64,000 bases of DNA, taken from assembly GCA_022419385.1 (NCBI GenBank), contig JAJUBI010000001.1, positions 3,782,001-3,846,000 on the forward strand. The letters are read 5' to 3'. Positions 1 to 11,968 of this stretch are shown in pieces. Source of the DNA: Paraconiothyrium sp. Pb-2020 (Eukaryota > Ascomycota > Dothideomycetes > Pleosporales > Didymosphaeriaceae). The notes beneath the pieces were generated by a model. That model saw only the letters and a list, made by a program, of their open reading frames with translations. It ran no database searches and had not been told where the DNA came from. The position numbers and the translations under genes were made by a program. Position 1 is the stretch's first letter, and every line of letters begins with the position of its first letter.

Positions 1-64
1 CGAGGACATTGCCGTACATCAAACCTCCTCCTCCTGCACCCATACTGCCCATCCTATCGCTCAT
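1..64 (-). CDS. possible 5' end of a gene running off the left edge
   Basis: On the minus strand an ATG at 64 opens a frame with no stop to the window edge (21 codons), beginning Met-Ser-Asp-Arg-Met-Gly-Ser-Met and followed by a Gly run. The only support is an open, plausible N-terminus; the frame is too short to test. It could equally be noncoding upstream DNA of the plus-strand gene at 358. Confidence 0.22.
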   Translation of the reverse strand, partial: MSDRMGSMGAGGGGLMYGNVL

Positions 65-357
65 CCTACTTCTCAATCTCGCACACTCAGATGTTTGCGG
101 TCTTCAGGCGAATACGAGGGTCGGCGCACTACCCCACGCCACAGCATTGGCAGCAGCACTTCGCCAATGAAGCACGACAGGTTCTAGGTACCTTGCCCCA
201 AAATGAGCATGATAAACGATTTGTTCAGCTTTTAGCCTTGCGCTTCGTATCCGTACTAGGCAGCAAGTGGGTCTCCCGGGTAGCAAACAACTCATCACAT
301 CCTCACTACGTGTGCTTCCAAGGACCTTCATGTTTACTGTGTGAACACGCTAGCGCA

Positions 358-1297
358 ATGTTTACCAAGGGAGTATTGATACAGTGTCTATTATTGTGGC
401 AATTTGCGACAGCACTGCAGTTACACCAGCCTCGCGCTACGCCTATGAACCAACTCTTTCCTGCGGACGGATGGACACCTAAGCCGACGTCTGCACCAAA
501 CTCGCCCTTAGAATTGTTTCGAAGGCAGGATGATCCTGGACTATGTGGATATATCGAAGGCGACACAGGTCTGTTTAGTACTCGACAAACATCGGCCTTG
601 ACGTGATAGCTGACCAGCGACAGCGTACCCGCTCTACTGCGACCCTGGCTGGAATTGCATGTACGACGACGTCTATTCGTGGTTTGGATGCTGTACTGGT
701 ACTGCGATCGCCGATTGCGATGTGTACACGGCATGCGTAAACAGTAGGTCAATTAAAGACTGTCTATCTGATTCGGAGTGCTATGACAACACCTTGATTA
801 CAGGCTGGTGAGCGGCCTACTCTCCACCGTATAGGTGGAAGAATCAACTCACGGAGGCTAGTGTCGAGGAATACGCGCCATACTGCGCAACGCTGTACAG
901 CGTCATCGGCGGAAGTACCTATGGGCATTACGGGTGCGCAAGCAAGAAGACTAGCTATGCAGTCTTGTTTACGTCCAGCGGGGAGGACGAGAGCACCTTC
1001 GAGGTAGAGACGGAGACGGGTATAGCTTCTTTTACGGGGCTTTCTTTGAGTAGGTCGGTTGCTGCTTCGACTACTGAGGATGGGGGTGTAGATAGTACGG
1101 TAGCGAGCTCGAGCAGTACGGAGATCGCGCTAACGTCGAGCGGTGAGACGATTGTGGAGACGACGAAAGCGGCGCCTACTTTTATTCAAAGTGCAGCTGG
1201 CAGTACGACGGCTTCGTCAGGGAAAGCAGAGAGGACTACTGGAATGAAATTTGGGCTTGTGGGCGGAGTCGCTGGGGCACTTGGACTATTTATTTGA
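358..1297 (+). CDS. secreted Cys-rich, Ser/Thr-rich surface protein, probably membrane- or GPI-anchored
   Basis: Exons 358-568, 624-807 and 862-1297 give 276 aa. The first intron has a GCTGAC branch site; the second (54 nt) has CTCAC before its AG and removes an in-frame TGA. The start ATG heads a hydrophobic signal peptide ending near Ala-Thr-Ala-Leu-Gln. The mature part opens with Phe-Arg-Arg-Gln and a CGYI-type motif, then about a dozen cysteines (CDPGWNC, GCC, YTAC, YCATLY, YGCA). This layout is common in fungal anchored wall proteins of unknown role. A Ser/Thr-rich stalk of about 100 residues and a terminal Gly/Leu/Phe hydrophobic segment follow, fitting a GPI signal or tail anchor. No catalytic domain is recognisable. 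The exon structure is my prediction. Confidence 0.72.
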
Positions 1298-1626
1298 TGA
1301 GCTTGCAGCAGTTGGGGAAGGTGTGATAAATTCGAAGATTTGAGGCTTAGTGTTCATCCCAGCGTTGTATATTGGCTCTTGCGATATCAACATTTAGGAA
1401 CTTTCTTGCCTACTAAAGCCGGACTTTTGGCCACAACAACCTTAAGCACCTCAAGTGCTATGCATACACGCACCACCGCTCATTACTCTCCCAATCATGG
1501 CACGTATAGTCTTCGTACCGGGAAACGCCAGCAATCACTGAGAATGTTCTTGAATAGCATTCGAATTGGTTTTCGTGAGTTATTGTACCTCTTGACACAT
1601 AACGTAGTGTTGACCGCGCAGCAGTC
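1298..1626. other. intergenic, convergent 3' ends
   Basis: Spacer between the anchored Cys-rich protein (+) and the GH20 gene (-), so it should hold both 3' UTRs. I see no gene, repeat or RNA in it. Confidence 0.5.
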
Positions 1627-3491
1627 TCAGGGGTGGTATCCAAGCTGGCACACATTTCCCTCCATTGTACAGTACGGCATCTGAATTGGTTCAGCGCCTA
1701 TACCCCTAGCCACAAGTCTCTCTCTCATCTCGCTCAATCTTGGCGCAGCATCGATCTGGCTCCTATTCTTGCCATCTGCGTCCTTTGCTCCGCTCCAGAG
1801 GATCTCGGCCGCGGCTGATCCTCGCGGCCAGATCATACGATCGACATTCAAAGGGTCGGTCTGCTCAGCCCACATATGGGCTTCGCCGCCGATGACCAAA
1901 TTTTGATGCTCGGCTGGCACCCCTGAAAGTGGATCGTAGGAGTAAACGAGGCGCCAGTTGTGGAAAGGTGCGCAGTAATCTTCATATGGCCAGTTCTGGC
2001 CACTGACAGAGGGATCAAAATTAAGCCACTGACCTTTGCCGCAGTCAAGATACTGATGGTTCATCCCGGTCAGTGAGGTGAGTTTAGGCCGAAACGAGGG
2101 CCACTTACCCAGTAGTTGTAGTTGCCCGCGAGGACTTTGTGACCTTTTGCTGCGATCTGCGCTACTGCTTCGTCGCTCTGCCAGGACTGGACGATCACAT
2201 CAGAGCCAAGGGTTAGGTTCCAGTCTAGCAGCATCTCTTCCCAGACAACAGGTGTGAGGCCTGTGGCGCGGATTTGATCGTGATTTCTATCGATGAACTT
2301 CTGCATCAGCGGCTGTAGGGTCGCTGAGTCATTCGAGTTGACAGTGTCGTCTTTTAGGTACGCATTCTTGTTCACTTCGTCGCCGCCAGTGTGGAAGTAC
2401 GATGAAAATGGAAGCACGCGCGGCAGCAAGTCGTCAAACAGCTTCTTGAGAAAGTCGTCGACGTTGCTTGAGTTCAGCTTTAGGGTGCCGCAGGGTGGTT
2501 CCGCGCAATAGGTGTTCCAGTCTGGCTGAACGTTGTATGCTGCGATGAGCTCCGGGTGACTCAACGCGATAGAGGAGGTGTGGCCTGGCATGTCGATTTC
2601 AGTGATGAGCTCCACTCCTTGCATTGACGCGTAATACTGTAGGTTTGCGAAATCCTCTGCGGTGTACACCAGTTCTGGCCGATACGCGCCTTTCGCCGAG
2701 AGTTCGGGTAAGGCAGGGATCTCGAGAGGCCAGGACTGTGCATCAGTGACGTGCAGGTGGAAACGGTTCATCTTGTTATAGGCCGCAGCATCGATGGTGC
2801 GTTCGATGTCCTTGACAGAGAAAAAGTTCCTCGATACGTCCAGATTGATGCCGCGGTGTTGAAAAACAGGTACATCGAATATGGTCACGGGAGCCAAGGG
2901 CGTGTATGCGCCGCCTTCGGAATGCTCATAGAAGAGCTGTGTGAAGGATACTAGCCCCCTGACAATGCCCACACTCGAGTTTGCTGTAATGCTGACGTTA
3001 CCGCCCTCGGTCAGCTCGAGTGCATACGACTCATCGATCGTACCGGCGAGCGGCTTAGCAATGTCCGGAGGATCATCTTGCAGGACCTCGATCTTGACGG
3101 TCGAGATATAGGTGCCATTCTGCGCATTAGGCTCCGTCCAGTTCCTTGGGTGAAATTTCCAGGGCACGAAATTCTTCTTAAAAATTGTTTGCTTAGTAGC
3201 GTATATTGCATTGTCGATGATTTCGTCTCCTGTGGGCGCTTCACCGGAGCGCTTCAAACGCCTGCGGCTTTGTTCGTCCTGTACAATTGGCTGTGTGTTA
3301 GAGTGCATCCTGAAGCCATATTCGTAGCCTGACTGAAACTTAAGAATGCCTACATCGCCTGCGCCAGCCCAGTTGAATGATGTATCTTTAGATATCCATA
3401 GAACGGTGTCACCGTGCTTGTATTCTTTGGGGACCGGCCATATTGCCGATGCCAGATGGGTAAAAAGAGAAACCCATAATATAATCATCAT
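1627..3491 (-). CDS. secreted beta-N-acetylhexosaminidase, GH20
   Basis: Exons 3491-2109 and 2052-1627 (56-nt intron with CTGAC branch) give 602 aa, the usual length for fungal GH20. The enzyme removes terminal GlcNAc from chitooligosaccharides outside the cell, in chitin turnover. The first in-frame ATG (3491) starts a signal peptide followed by WPVPKEY, the typical mature N-terminus. An N-terminal GH20b-like region comes first, then the (beta/alpha)8 catalytic domain with HTGGDEVN, the Asp-Glu pair of substrate-assisted catalysis. The splice restores NYNYW-YLDCGKGQW, a conserved substrate-pocket region. A longer open frame begins at a GTG (3503), which I reject as a start. Confident in family; exact substrate range is inferred. 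Confidence 0.95.
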
Positions 3492-4574
3492 CTTCGTATC
3501 CACGACCTAGAAAAGAAGCAAGTACAGATGAATAGAAAGAAAAATGTCTTTGAATCTTGTAAATCAACCCGTACGAAAAGAGGGGAATGCGTCAGCCGCG
3601 CGAGGGGCAGGACTGGAATGCAGGGCTAGCGCAGGCATGTATCTCGTGCACTCTCATTTAGCCGTGCTTTTGCGTATCTTCAGGTCAACAGTGCATACTA
3701 ATGCGAGCGTCGCAAAAGCATCGAACATTCACTGCACGGGACGGTGGCTGGCGGTGCGTGCAAGCTCAAAGTCAACTCCCGGGGAATATTGGACGTGGTG
3801 ATGCTACAGCGTCAAGAGGCTTTGCCTACAAGGAGCACGAGGCTGAGATAGGTCCGAGGATAATTGTGGAGAACTCCGTGATGAACTCACGTTGATGATC
3901 GTCAGTCACCGTTGAGCTTGGGGCATGAGTCAGCGAAGCTTGCTTGGCGAACGATCCTCAACGTGCGAGCGTCTTCAACGTTCTTAGAACCGTCTCTTGA
4001 GCATCTGCCTACAGACGGAACCGCCAACAAGTTTGCCCGATTTGGCCGACGGAAGTCGGAGGTGCGTTCATCCGCTTCTTCCCCACCTTCTTCTTAGGCC
4101 GAGACGAGTCCCCGCATACTGTCCGGGATCGATTCGCGATCAGCCAGTCAATATTCCCGAGTAAACGTTGGCGGATAGCGCCCAGCATCCTCTTTGGGCT
4201 ACGCGCGTATCGTACACCGAGGTGTGTCTGTGTGCATATGATAGAAATTCAGATGCGCTGGTTCAATCAGCAGCTAGGCGCACACCGAGCGACCCGTCCC
4301 TTATTTAGAGTTACCCCAGGTTCCTACTCTGGTATAGATCACTCACAAGACCACCTATTTCAACGAGCGGCGGAGTACTGGAGCAATCAATGATCGTGCG
4401 CAGCCCGAGTGTCCCGCACTAGCCTTATAGTAACGAGCAGGTCCTGGGGAAATCCTAGTCAAGCAGGTGCCTCGGTTCCTTTGTCCTGACCTCACTGTCT
4501 CTTCTTAATTTGTGGCATTCGAACGATCGAGTGAGCAGCAGGGGACCTCAAACGATCCTTACGCATTTTCCACG
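3492..4574. other. divergent intergenic region
   Basis: About 1.1 kb between the divergent GH20 and P450 genes. It holds only short unsupported frames and should contain both promoters. Nothing else was recognised. Confidence 0.5.
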
Positions 4575-6226
4575 ATGCTCGAATTCCACGGAACCACCAT
4601 ATCGACACCTCAGCTACTCGGCGGCGTTCTAATCCTCTATGTTGGCTACACAATCATCGCCGGGTTCTCCTACAATGCAAAGCTTCGCAAGCTTGGTGCA
4701 CGAGCGCCCGTCCGAAGGACATGGCTCCCGTTGCAACTTGACTTGGCCTACGGTATCATCAAATCCGCTCTCGACGATAAGATGTATGAATTCTGGTTGA
4801 ACACATTTCAAACCTACGGTCGCAACGGCTGCTACACCGTTGAGAGTGGCATAGGCGAGCGGGTAATCATGACGGCTGATCCGGAGAACATCAAAGCAAT
4901 TCTGGCCACTCAATTCAAGGACTACGGCAAGGGAGAGCAGTTCCACAAGGACTTTGAAGATTTTCTGGGAGATGGTATGTCTACCTATTTATCGACAGTC
5001 GAAGCAGGCAAAGTGATTGGTGCCTGAGGCTGACTCTGAACAGGCATATTCAACACTGATGGACAGCTTTGGCATGATTCGCGTCAGTTGATTCGTCCTC
5101 AATTCATCAAAGACAGGTTAAGCGATATTGATATCTTCGAAGAGCATGTGCAGAAGCTGATGATCAAGTTGGGTGAGGGAGAGGTGGACATGATGGACAT
5201 GTTCTTTCGATTCACTCTTGATGCTGCCACTCACTTCTTGCTTGGAAACGACATTGGAAGTATAGACCAGCCCCAGACAGCTTTTGCCAATGCCTTTACG
5301 CGCGTGCAACACATTCAGAGCTTGATAGCAAGGATTGGGTAAGTGAAGCCTACTTCAACTGCTTTAGACACAACTGATTGTGCCCTGGCAGTCCGTTGAA
5401 CAAGCTCATACCACGCAAGCGTATGGGCTTTTATTCCTCGCTCAACATATTGGACAACTTTGTCAACATGTACATCGAGAAAGCCCTCGCTCTCTCGCCT
5501 ATTGAACTCGAGGAGAAGAGCAAACATGACTCTGGTTATACGTTTCTGCATGCGATTGCAGGGTACACACGTGACAGGAAGACGTTGCGCGACCAGCTGG
5601 TTTCTATCCTGCTTGCCGGTCGGGATACTACGGCGTGTACGCTGACATGGGTGATCTACGAGTTGTCTCGCCAGCCTCACATAATTGCAAAGTTGCGCCA
5701 GGAGATCATTAACCAGGTCGGTTTGGAACGACAGCCATCCTACCAGGATCTGAAAGATATGAAATACCTTGGGCATATCATAAACGAAGCCCTACGTCTT
5801 TATCCAGTCGTTCCATACAACGTTCGCGTTGCACTTCAGGACACTTCACTACCAGTTGGTGGAGGACCCGACGGCACGCAGCCTGTCGCTATTATGAAGA
5901 ATACGCCCATTGGCTACTCGACACTTGTCATGCAGCGTCGCCCCGATCTTTATCCACCTCCGGAGACGGGCTTTCCGGCTGTTGACAAGTTCTGCCCTGA
6001 GCGTTGGGACGGGTGGACCCCGAAGAGCTGGACCTATGTGCCGTTCAATGGTGGACCGAGGATATGCATTGGTCAACAATTTGCCCTCACGGAGATGGGA
6101 TATACGATTGTGAGATTGTTCCAGAGGTTCGAGACAGTGGAAAACCGGATGGGAGGTCAACTTGCGGGCATGCACGCGGACATCGTCTTGCAGCCAGCGA
6201 AGGAGATCAAGGTGCTGTTCAAGTAG
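4575..6226 (+). CDS. cytochrome P450, CYP52-like (alkane/fatty-acid hydroxylase type)
   Basis: Exons 4575-4974, 5044-5338 and 5392-6226 give 509 aa. The first intron carries a GCTGAC branch site. A single N-terminal membrane anchor (about residues 13-34, LLGGVLILYVGYTIIAGF) places it in the ER membrane. Helix I has AGRDTT, helix K has EALR, the PERW region is present, and the haem loop is FNGGPRICIGQQ with the axial Cys. The sequence around the haem loop and LGHIINEALRLYPVVP resembles the CYP52 group, which omega-hydroxylates alkanes and fatty acids with NADPH-P450 reductase. Substrate is inferred. I chose the ATG at 4575 because the upstream frame opens only with GTG. It stands alone with no biosynthetic neighbours. 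Confidence 0.92.
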
Positions 6227-6591
6227 TATTATAACGAATGAAATATGAGTGTCACGACCTATAACGCAAACGGCCCTCGCTTCAGGCACAGTGTAGCTTC
6301 CAATCAGGTAGTCACGCGCCGCTGCAAGTTGCGCCTTCCTGCGTCAGACCCCACCTCCCACCTCCCACCTCCCACCTCCCTCCTCGCACCCCATCCGACC
6401 TCGAGCAAACCCGGAGTTCTCCATTATACCTCGCTAGGACCTTTGCCTGTTCTGTCAAAGCAAAACTTCTTAATTCTTACAGCTCGGTTTTTGCTTCCTT
6501 GCCTCGATCTCTCTCGGCCTCGTGTTCTAGGCGGTACAATTACTCACAGGACCGTTAGTAGGAGTCGTTAAGGTACTCTCGGGCTGTTATT
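6227..6591. other. intergenic, pyrimidine-rich
   Basis: Spacer between the P450 stop and the HET gene start. It is C/T-rich and carries the heptamer repeat listed separately. It probably acts as the HET gene promoter and 5' UTR. Confidence 0.45.
6353..6380. repeat. 4 x 7-bp tandem repeat (ACCTCCC)
   Basis: Four perfect ACCTCCC units in a pyrimidine tract about 210 bp upstream of the HET-gene ATG. Seven-base units outside coding sequence are prone to copy-number change. Confidence 0.85.
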
Positions 6592-9455
6592 ATGCATCGC
6601 TGGCATGAGGTATCCTGTATCTCTCCGCATATTACTGTGTGTGAAGATGGCACTCCGCTCTGCCAGTCATGTGGGATGTCCTGTCCAGCAGTCGAAGAGC
6701 TGGTGACCCAGCAAAGTAACGCGAGTTCGGGGCTAAAGATACCACCAAATGAACTCCCAGGGGAAATGAGTTTGTACTGGCCTTCTAGCGTCCGATACTC
6801 CCAAAAAAAGAGAGAAAATGAATTCCAGGAAAACGCACCACCACAAAAGTCGGTCCACAACAGTCCTAATTCGCTTTTGTATGGCGAAACTATACGAAGC
6901 AACCAGTTCCGACTAGCTTGTCTTTCAGCTGTATCCGACAAGAACTTTCCAGTACATGTCGACTTGGAGGTCTACGCGGACGATGAGCATCCGGAGTACG
7001 AGAGCACATCGTATACATGGGGCGGCGAAGATGACGATACCAAGCCTCGATGCCCGATATACTTTGGAACGTACTGGGATGTGCTTTTACAGACCAAGAA
7101 TTGTCACTCTATGCTTCAATTCGCCCGCCCTTGGAGAGGAATTCGCATGGTGTGGGTCGACGCTATCTGTATCAATCAAAACAATCCGACAGAGAGAGCA
7201 GCGCAGGTGGCGAAGATGCGTCAAATATATGAGAGTTGTGTCAGAGTCATCGTATATCTCGGGCCAGACATTGTCTTGACCTCGAGAAGGTTTCCTGTGC
7301 ACGATTCGTTGGATTCCCAGCTGATGGAATATGATACAGTTAGATCTAACAACCTTTCGACGATACTTTCTAGACGATATTTCAGCAGGGTTTGGGTGAG
7401 TGGTCTGATCTGCTTTTGGGCTGTTTTACGCTAACAAGCAATGATTTTTAGGTCGTTCAAGAACTGCTGCTCAGTCCTCAAGCTATCATTCGAGCGGGCG
7501 ACACCGAATTTAGGGCAGACGCGGAGATTCTGAGGAGAATGAGAAAGAATTACCCTGTCGCTTGGTTCGATCACTGTAATGCACCTTGGTTCCAGCGATT
7601 AGGGCGAAAATCACTTACAGACTCACCACATGCGGATATGCACGATATTTTACGGTTCACAGCAAGCTCATGTGCTTCTGACCCTCGAGACCGTGTCTTC
7701 GGGGTAATTGCTTTGAGTCAGTCGGCAATCCTGCGAACAGTTTTTGCGCCGGATTACTCAATATCCTTCGCCCACTTCTCCATAGGCTTTTTTGCTCATC
7801 TTTTGCAAAATGATCGAAGATACTGGTTCCTCTCCAAAGCGGGAATCGCTAGCAACCGTCGGGTAACACAGAACAACCTTCCGTCGTGGGTACCTGATTG
7901 TTTGTCAGACGAAGATTGGCGTGATATCATTTCGAAAAGACCGGCGCCAGCTGATCTAGCAACGCTGAATAGCGATATGGCTCAATCAAGCGAGCCCTAT
8001 ATCATCACCTCTCATTGTGATTCAGCTATCATGCACCGGATTACCGAAATTCCTCGTAGATTAGCCATCGACTTCGCAATAGACTCCGCAACGGGTGCTC
8101 TGTCTGTAAGATTGACTCACCTCTTTTCTTTTAAGAATGGAGTCGTATCAAGGGGGAAGTATGGATTGATGGAGATATACACCATTGTAAGAGATATGCC
8201 TAGGATGAGCCCTACAGACGACCAATTCGTTCTCGTGACACCAGACTCGCTCACGCTGCAACGCGACAAGGACCACTTGTTCATGCTGGAAGGTGATCTT
8301 TTGACCAATCTCTCCTTCCGATATTGGAGAGAGAAGCCACCAGTCTTATATATGATATTACGAGATCAAGCGCCAATGTCGTCTGGGTTCGCTCTCGTCA
8401 CAACGAATATTCGGTTATGCGCAGAAGATTTTCTTGGAGACCGCTATTGCGGACCTTTTGTACCTCAACATAAAGTGGCATCTAATCTGGATATGATGCA
8501 GAGCGCAATGGACAACGCAGAGAGTTGGTCTGTAGTAGCTGGCCCAAGTGGTTTCACGCTTGCCAACATACACTCGAGCGTTGCAACAGCAATCACGACA
8601 TATCAAGAAAAACAACTTACCTTTAGATACCAGTACGATGAGAGACTCTTCGAGTGGGATCACATATTTCTATACTACCATCAAGACCAACAGGCTATTA
8701 ACGCGCAGCTATCCCATCTCTTCCTTCTCCCACAATGGCACGCATTACTTCCATGCATACGGAAAGCCACCGATGCGCCCAGAATACTGTTTCTGTTATG
8801 CCAAGCCATGATCGAGGAACGCAAAATCACATCAGACCAAGACCGCGATGCGTATCTCCAAAGTGCTTATTTTGTTATAGTCGGCAGCGAATACTATCCG
8901 TCTCTCGTCGAAGTAAGGCCTGAAAAGGAAGAAACAGTCCCAGCTTTAGATGCGTCTGAGAGATTTGAGGACGACTATGATAGATACATCCAGTTTACCT
9001 TCGAGCGGTGGGATTGGGATTCACGGCTACGGATGTACTATGTCTTCCACGAAGGTTTAAGTCAGCCCACCCTTGACCACTTCGTCCACCTGAGGCTTCT
9101 CAGGCCGCTTTACCGATGGAAGTGGAAGTATGAAGGCGAGAAGCGCTGGCGGCATGCCGATGATTTGACTCGTGGCCGCGTATCGAAGTTCTTTCCTAGG
9201 AGAAGCCGTTCCACCGAGCGCGTCCTCGTTCGCACTTCCAAATCCAAAGCGCTCGATACCCTTCGAAATCATCTGCATGATGCGTCTGAGGCCTTGAGGC
9301 TTATCATGGAGACTTATGACCCTCCGCCAGACATGGAAGGCGTGCTAAAAATGATGAAGGATGGACCGACAGTGGAACAAGGGTTTATCGGTACTCCGAA
9401 GTACATGAATGGGATGAAGATAGACGGTAGCAGGGTGCAGGTTAGTATTGTGTGA
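6592..9455 (+). CDS. heterokaryon-incompatibility (HET) domain protein
   Basis: Exons 6592-7395 and 7452-9455 give 935 aa. HET domains are cell-death-inducing modules of fungal allorecognition. The core lies around residues 115-300: EYESTSYTWGG, then VWVDAICINQNNPTERAAQV, then VIVYLGPD, with RVWVVQELLLS restored exactly across the intron. An N-terminal Cys cluster (CEDGTPLCQSCGMSC) resembles a small zinc site. After the HET core the remaining ~600 residues show no repeat, NACHT or ankyrin region that I can see, so this is a stand-alone HET protein. Near the stop it is Arg-rich. The partner or ligand is unknown. The start is the first ATG in frame. Confidence 0.93.
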
Positions 9456-9742
9456 GGCGCTATCAAGACTTGAACAACATTTTGCCATGTTGCCTCGGCT
9501 GGTGTCATGTATCATGCTAGGTAATACTGTTGAATCAATAATGATTACACAGAATTCTCACTCTGTATGCTGATCTGTGTCGAGTTGCGCAGTGCCGCTG
9601 GAAAGAGGCTTGAGAAAAACTAGCGTTGCATCATTGTTGACAATATCTTCGGAACGGTTCCGCCGGTCGGAAGCTGCACCCCACGCATCATGGCTTCAAT
9701 GGTGGATTGCACTCCGAGGAACAATCATACCTTTACGACACA

Positions 9743-10591
9743 ATGCCGTTCCTTAACATTGGGTACAAAAAGATACACTACACGGACTTGAAGCCTGAGG
9801 CAAACGATGCTCGCGAAACTTTCATCTTCATGCACGGCCTGGGCTCTTCGCAAGACTACTACCACGCTGTAGCATCAGGTCTACAAGCTCACAACTTCCG
9901 ATGCATCACCTTTGATACGACTGGTGCGGGGAGATCTCCCTATACGCAGATCGAACAAAGCATCCAAAGCCTTGCCGACGATGTTATCGGCATTTTGGAT
10001 GCGCTGGAGGTGTCGAAAGCTATAGTGGTAGGCCACTCAATGGGCGGGTAAGTTCACCTACATTTGCGTACATTCCACCGACCTCACCGTCTGCACAGCA
10101 TTGTCGGAGCCCATCTCGCCGCTGAGAAGAACGACCGCGTCGTGGCCGCAGTCCTCATCGGCCCAGTATACCCCAATCCCGGCGTTATTCCCGTCTTCGA
10201 GAAGCGCATCCAAACTGTAGAGAAGGAAGGCATGGAGCCCATGGCGAATACCATACCGAACGCAGCAGTTGGCAAGCAGGCCTCGCCGCTCGCAAAGAGC
10301 TTTATCCGGGAACTGCTCTTAGGACAGGATCCAGCGGGGTATTGCTCCAACTGCAGAGTCATCATCAACGCGAAGCCACCTGCTTACGAGAAGATTGCGG
10401 TCCCAATACTCATACTCGCAGGCGAAGAGGACAAATCGGCACCTTTGGAAGGATGCCAAAAGATGTTCAGCGAAATTGGGACTGGCGAAAAGAAGCTGGA
10501 GGTGATGAAGGGTGTCGGTCATTGGCATGCGCTCGAAGCGTTCGAGCAGGTGGGGGAGCACATTTTGTCGTTCTACCACGACATTCAGTGA
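9743..10591 (+). CDS. alpha/beta hydrolase, enol-lactonase/esterase-like
   Basis: Exons 9743-10047 and 10099-10591 (51-nt intron) give 265 aa. The fold markers are FMHGLGSSQDYY (oxyanion loop), nucleophile elbow GHSMGG with the intron falling inside it, the acid region LAGEEDKSAP, and the late His in GVGHWHALE. The general shape matches 3-oxoadipate enol-lactonase and related small hydrolases, but substrate cannot be told. No signal peptide, so probably cytosolic. Its upstream frame begins with TTG, so I use ATG 9743. Confidence 0.88.
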
Positions 10592-11968
10592 GCATCGGTC
10601 TTGTGGATTACTAGGCGTCGATCAAGCACATGTCAAATCGCCGACGAGTGAGTGGCAGCTGCGCACGGGAATGCAGAGGTCGCAGTAGTTCCTCGTGATG
10701 CCCAGCGGTGGCGGTATTGGATGCAAGTGTGTCGCTGGCGCCCCTACATTTGTATGGCTGCATTAGACGCCTTGGCGGGCTCCCGTGAATTATTGCCATC
10801 GCCACAGTTTCCGCGTCTGTACCAACTAAGCAGCAGGGCAAGGGGTGGTTTTCTCGACTGCCTTAGCCTCTCGCAGTCTCTGGTCTCGATTTCAAAATGT
10901 TGCGCAATCGTTCACACATGCCTACGATGTCATACCCTGCGTACGGACCTCTTTGCGTTTCCAAAGCCACGACACCGAGGCACTTTGCGCCTGGTGTATC
11001 ACTTGGGAGTCATTGGTACTCAGACCCAAGACCTCTAGGGTCCTGCGACTCGCTTCACAATGCCGGTCGATGCCAGGTGACATGGCCCGACATCGCTACG
11101 CGCCATGATTCGGTCCATCCCGTTGTCCGTGCGTTTGCGGTGTGAGTGTGTGGGCAGACGAGGCTGCACATCGCTATTCGCATGCCCCTCGTCCCTCTCC
11201 TGGTCGCTCACAGGGCGTATCACCAGCCCAGCCAAATGATGCTCGTTCCTGATCCTGGGGCCTGGCTTTCCCTCCCCATAGCAAGCATGTGAAAGTCGAC
11301 CTCATACTTAGCTTTCCTGTGCAACCTGTGGCATCAATGTCATGGACATATGTAGGCCTATTGTGTCTGCCCACTTTCCGCTCACCCTTCTTTTATCGTC
11401 TCTTTTCCGCTGCGGGTCCGCTATACCTGTTGTGTTTCCGAAGCGGATCCCAGCGCTTTCGTCTCTGAGGCGGTGAACTGCATAGCGTCTAAACCCACCA
11501 GTTACTGCTCGCACTTCAGCATTACCGTCCGCGCATTATCCACCCGGTGGTCTAAGTCTAGCCGCGCCCTCCACTAACCTAGAGGATCTTCGTCGTTGCT
11601 ATCCGAAGCTTTTGCCATTTATACTGTCCGACACAGACCGCACTTTGCGCACCATCGCTGCTGCTGGGCCCAGCGCTTTGAGATACTCTTGCTCGGTTTT
11701 GTGCGCAAAGCTTTGTCTCGCTTTTTCTCTTTGTGTTTGCGATATTTTGTGTCTTCTGTTTAACAGGTCCTAATTTCAATACTTGTCCCAAGGTTCGCGC
11801 CCTTTAGTGAGCCAGCTAGACTGGAACTCCCTTTTACTGTAACATAGTACTGACGAGTGGTGTAGAAGATGCTACCTACGTTCCGACAACGATTTTCCTG
11901 ACTATCTTGATCTACGACACCCCCTTTGGCAGGACTTTACTTCTATTCTCGTCTGATCTGTTGCCACC
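10592..11968. other. long intergenic region
   Basis: About 1.4 kb with only short overlapping frames on both strands that look like chance. It is C/T-rich towards the right, which suggests a long 5' UTR or promoter for the gene at 11969. Nothing else was recognised. Confidence 0.4.

Noticed and set aside
10611..11800. Several 60-130 codon frames on both strands
   Set aside because: They overlap, lack good starts, and have no recognisable residues patterns or matching splice sites.
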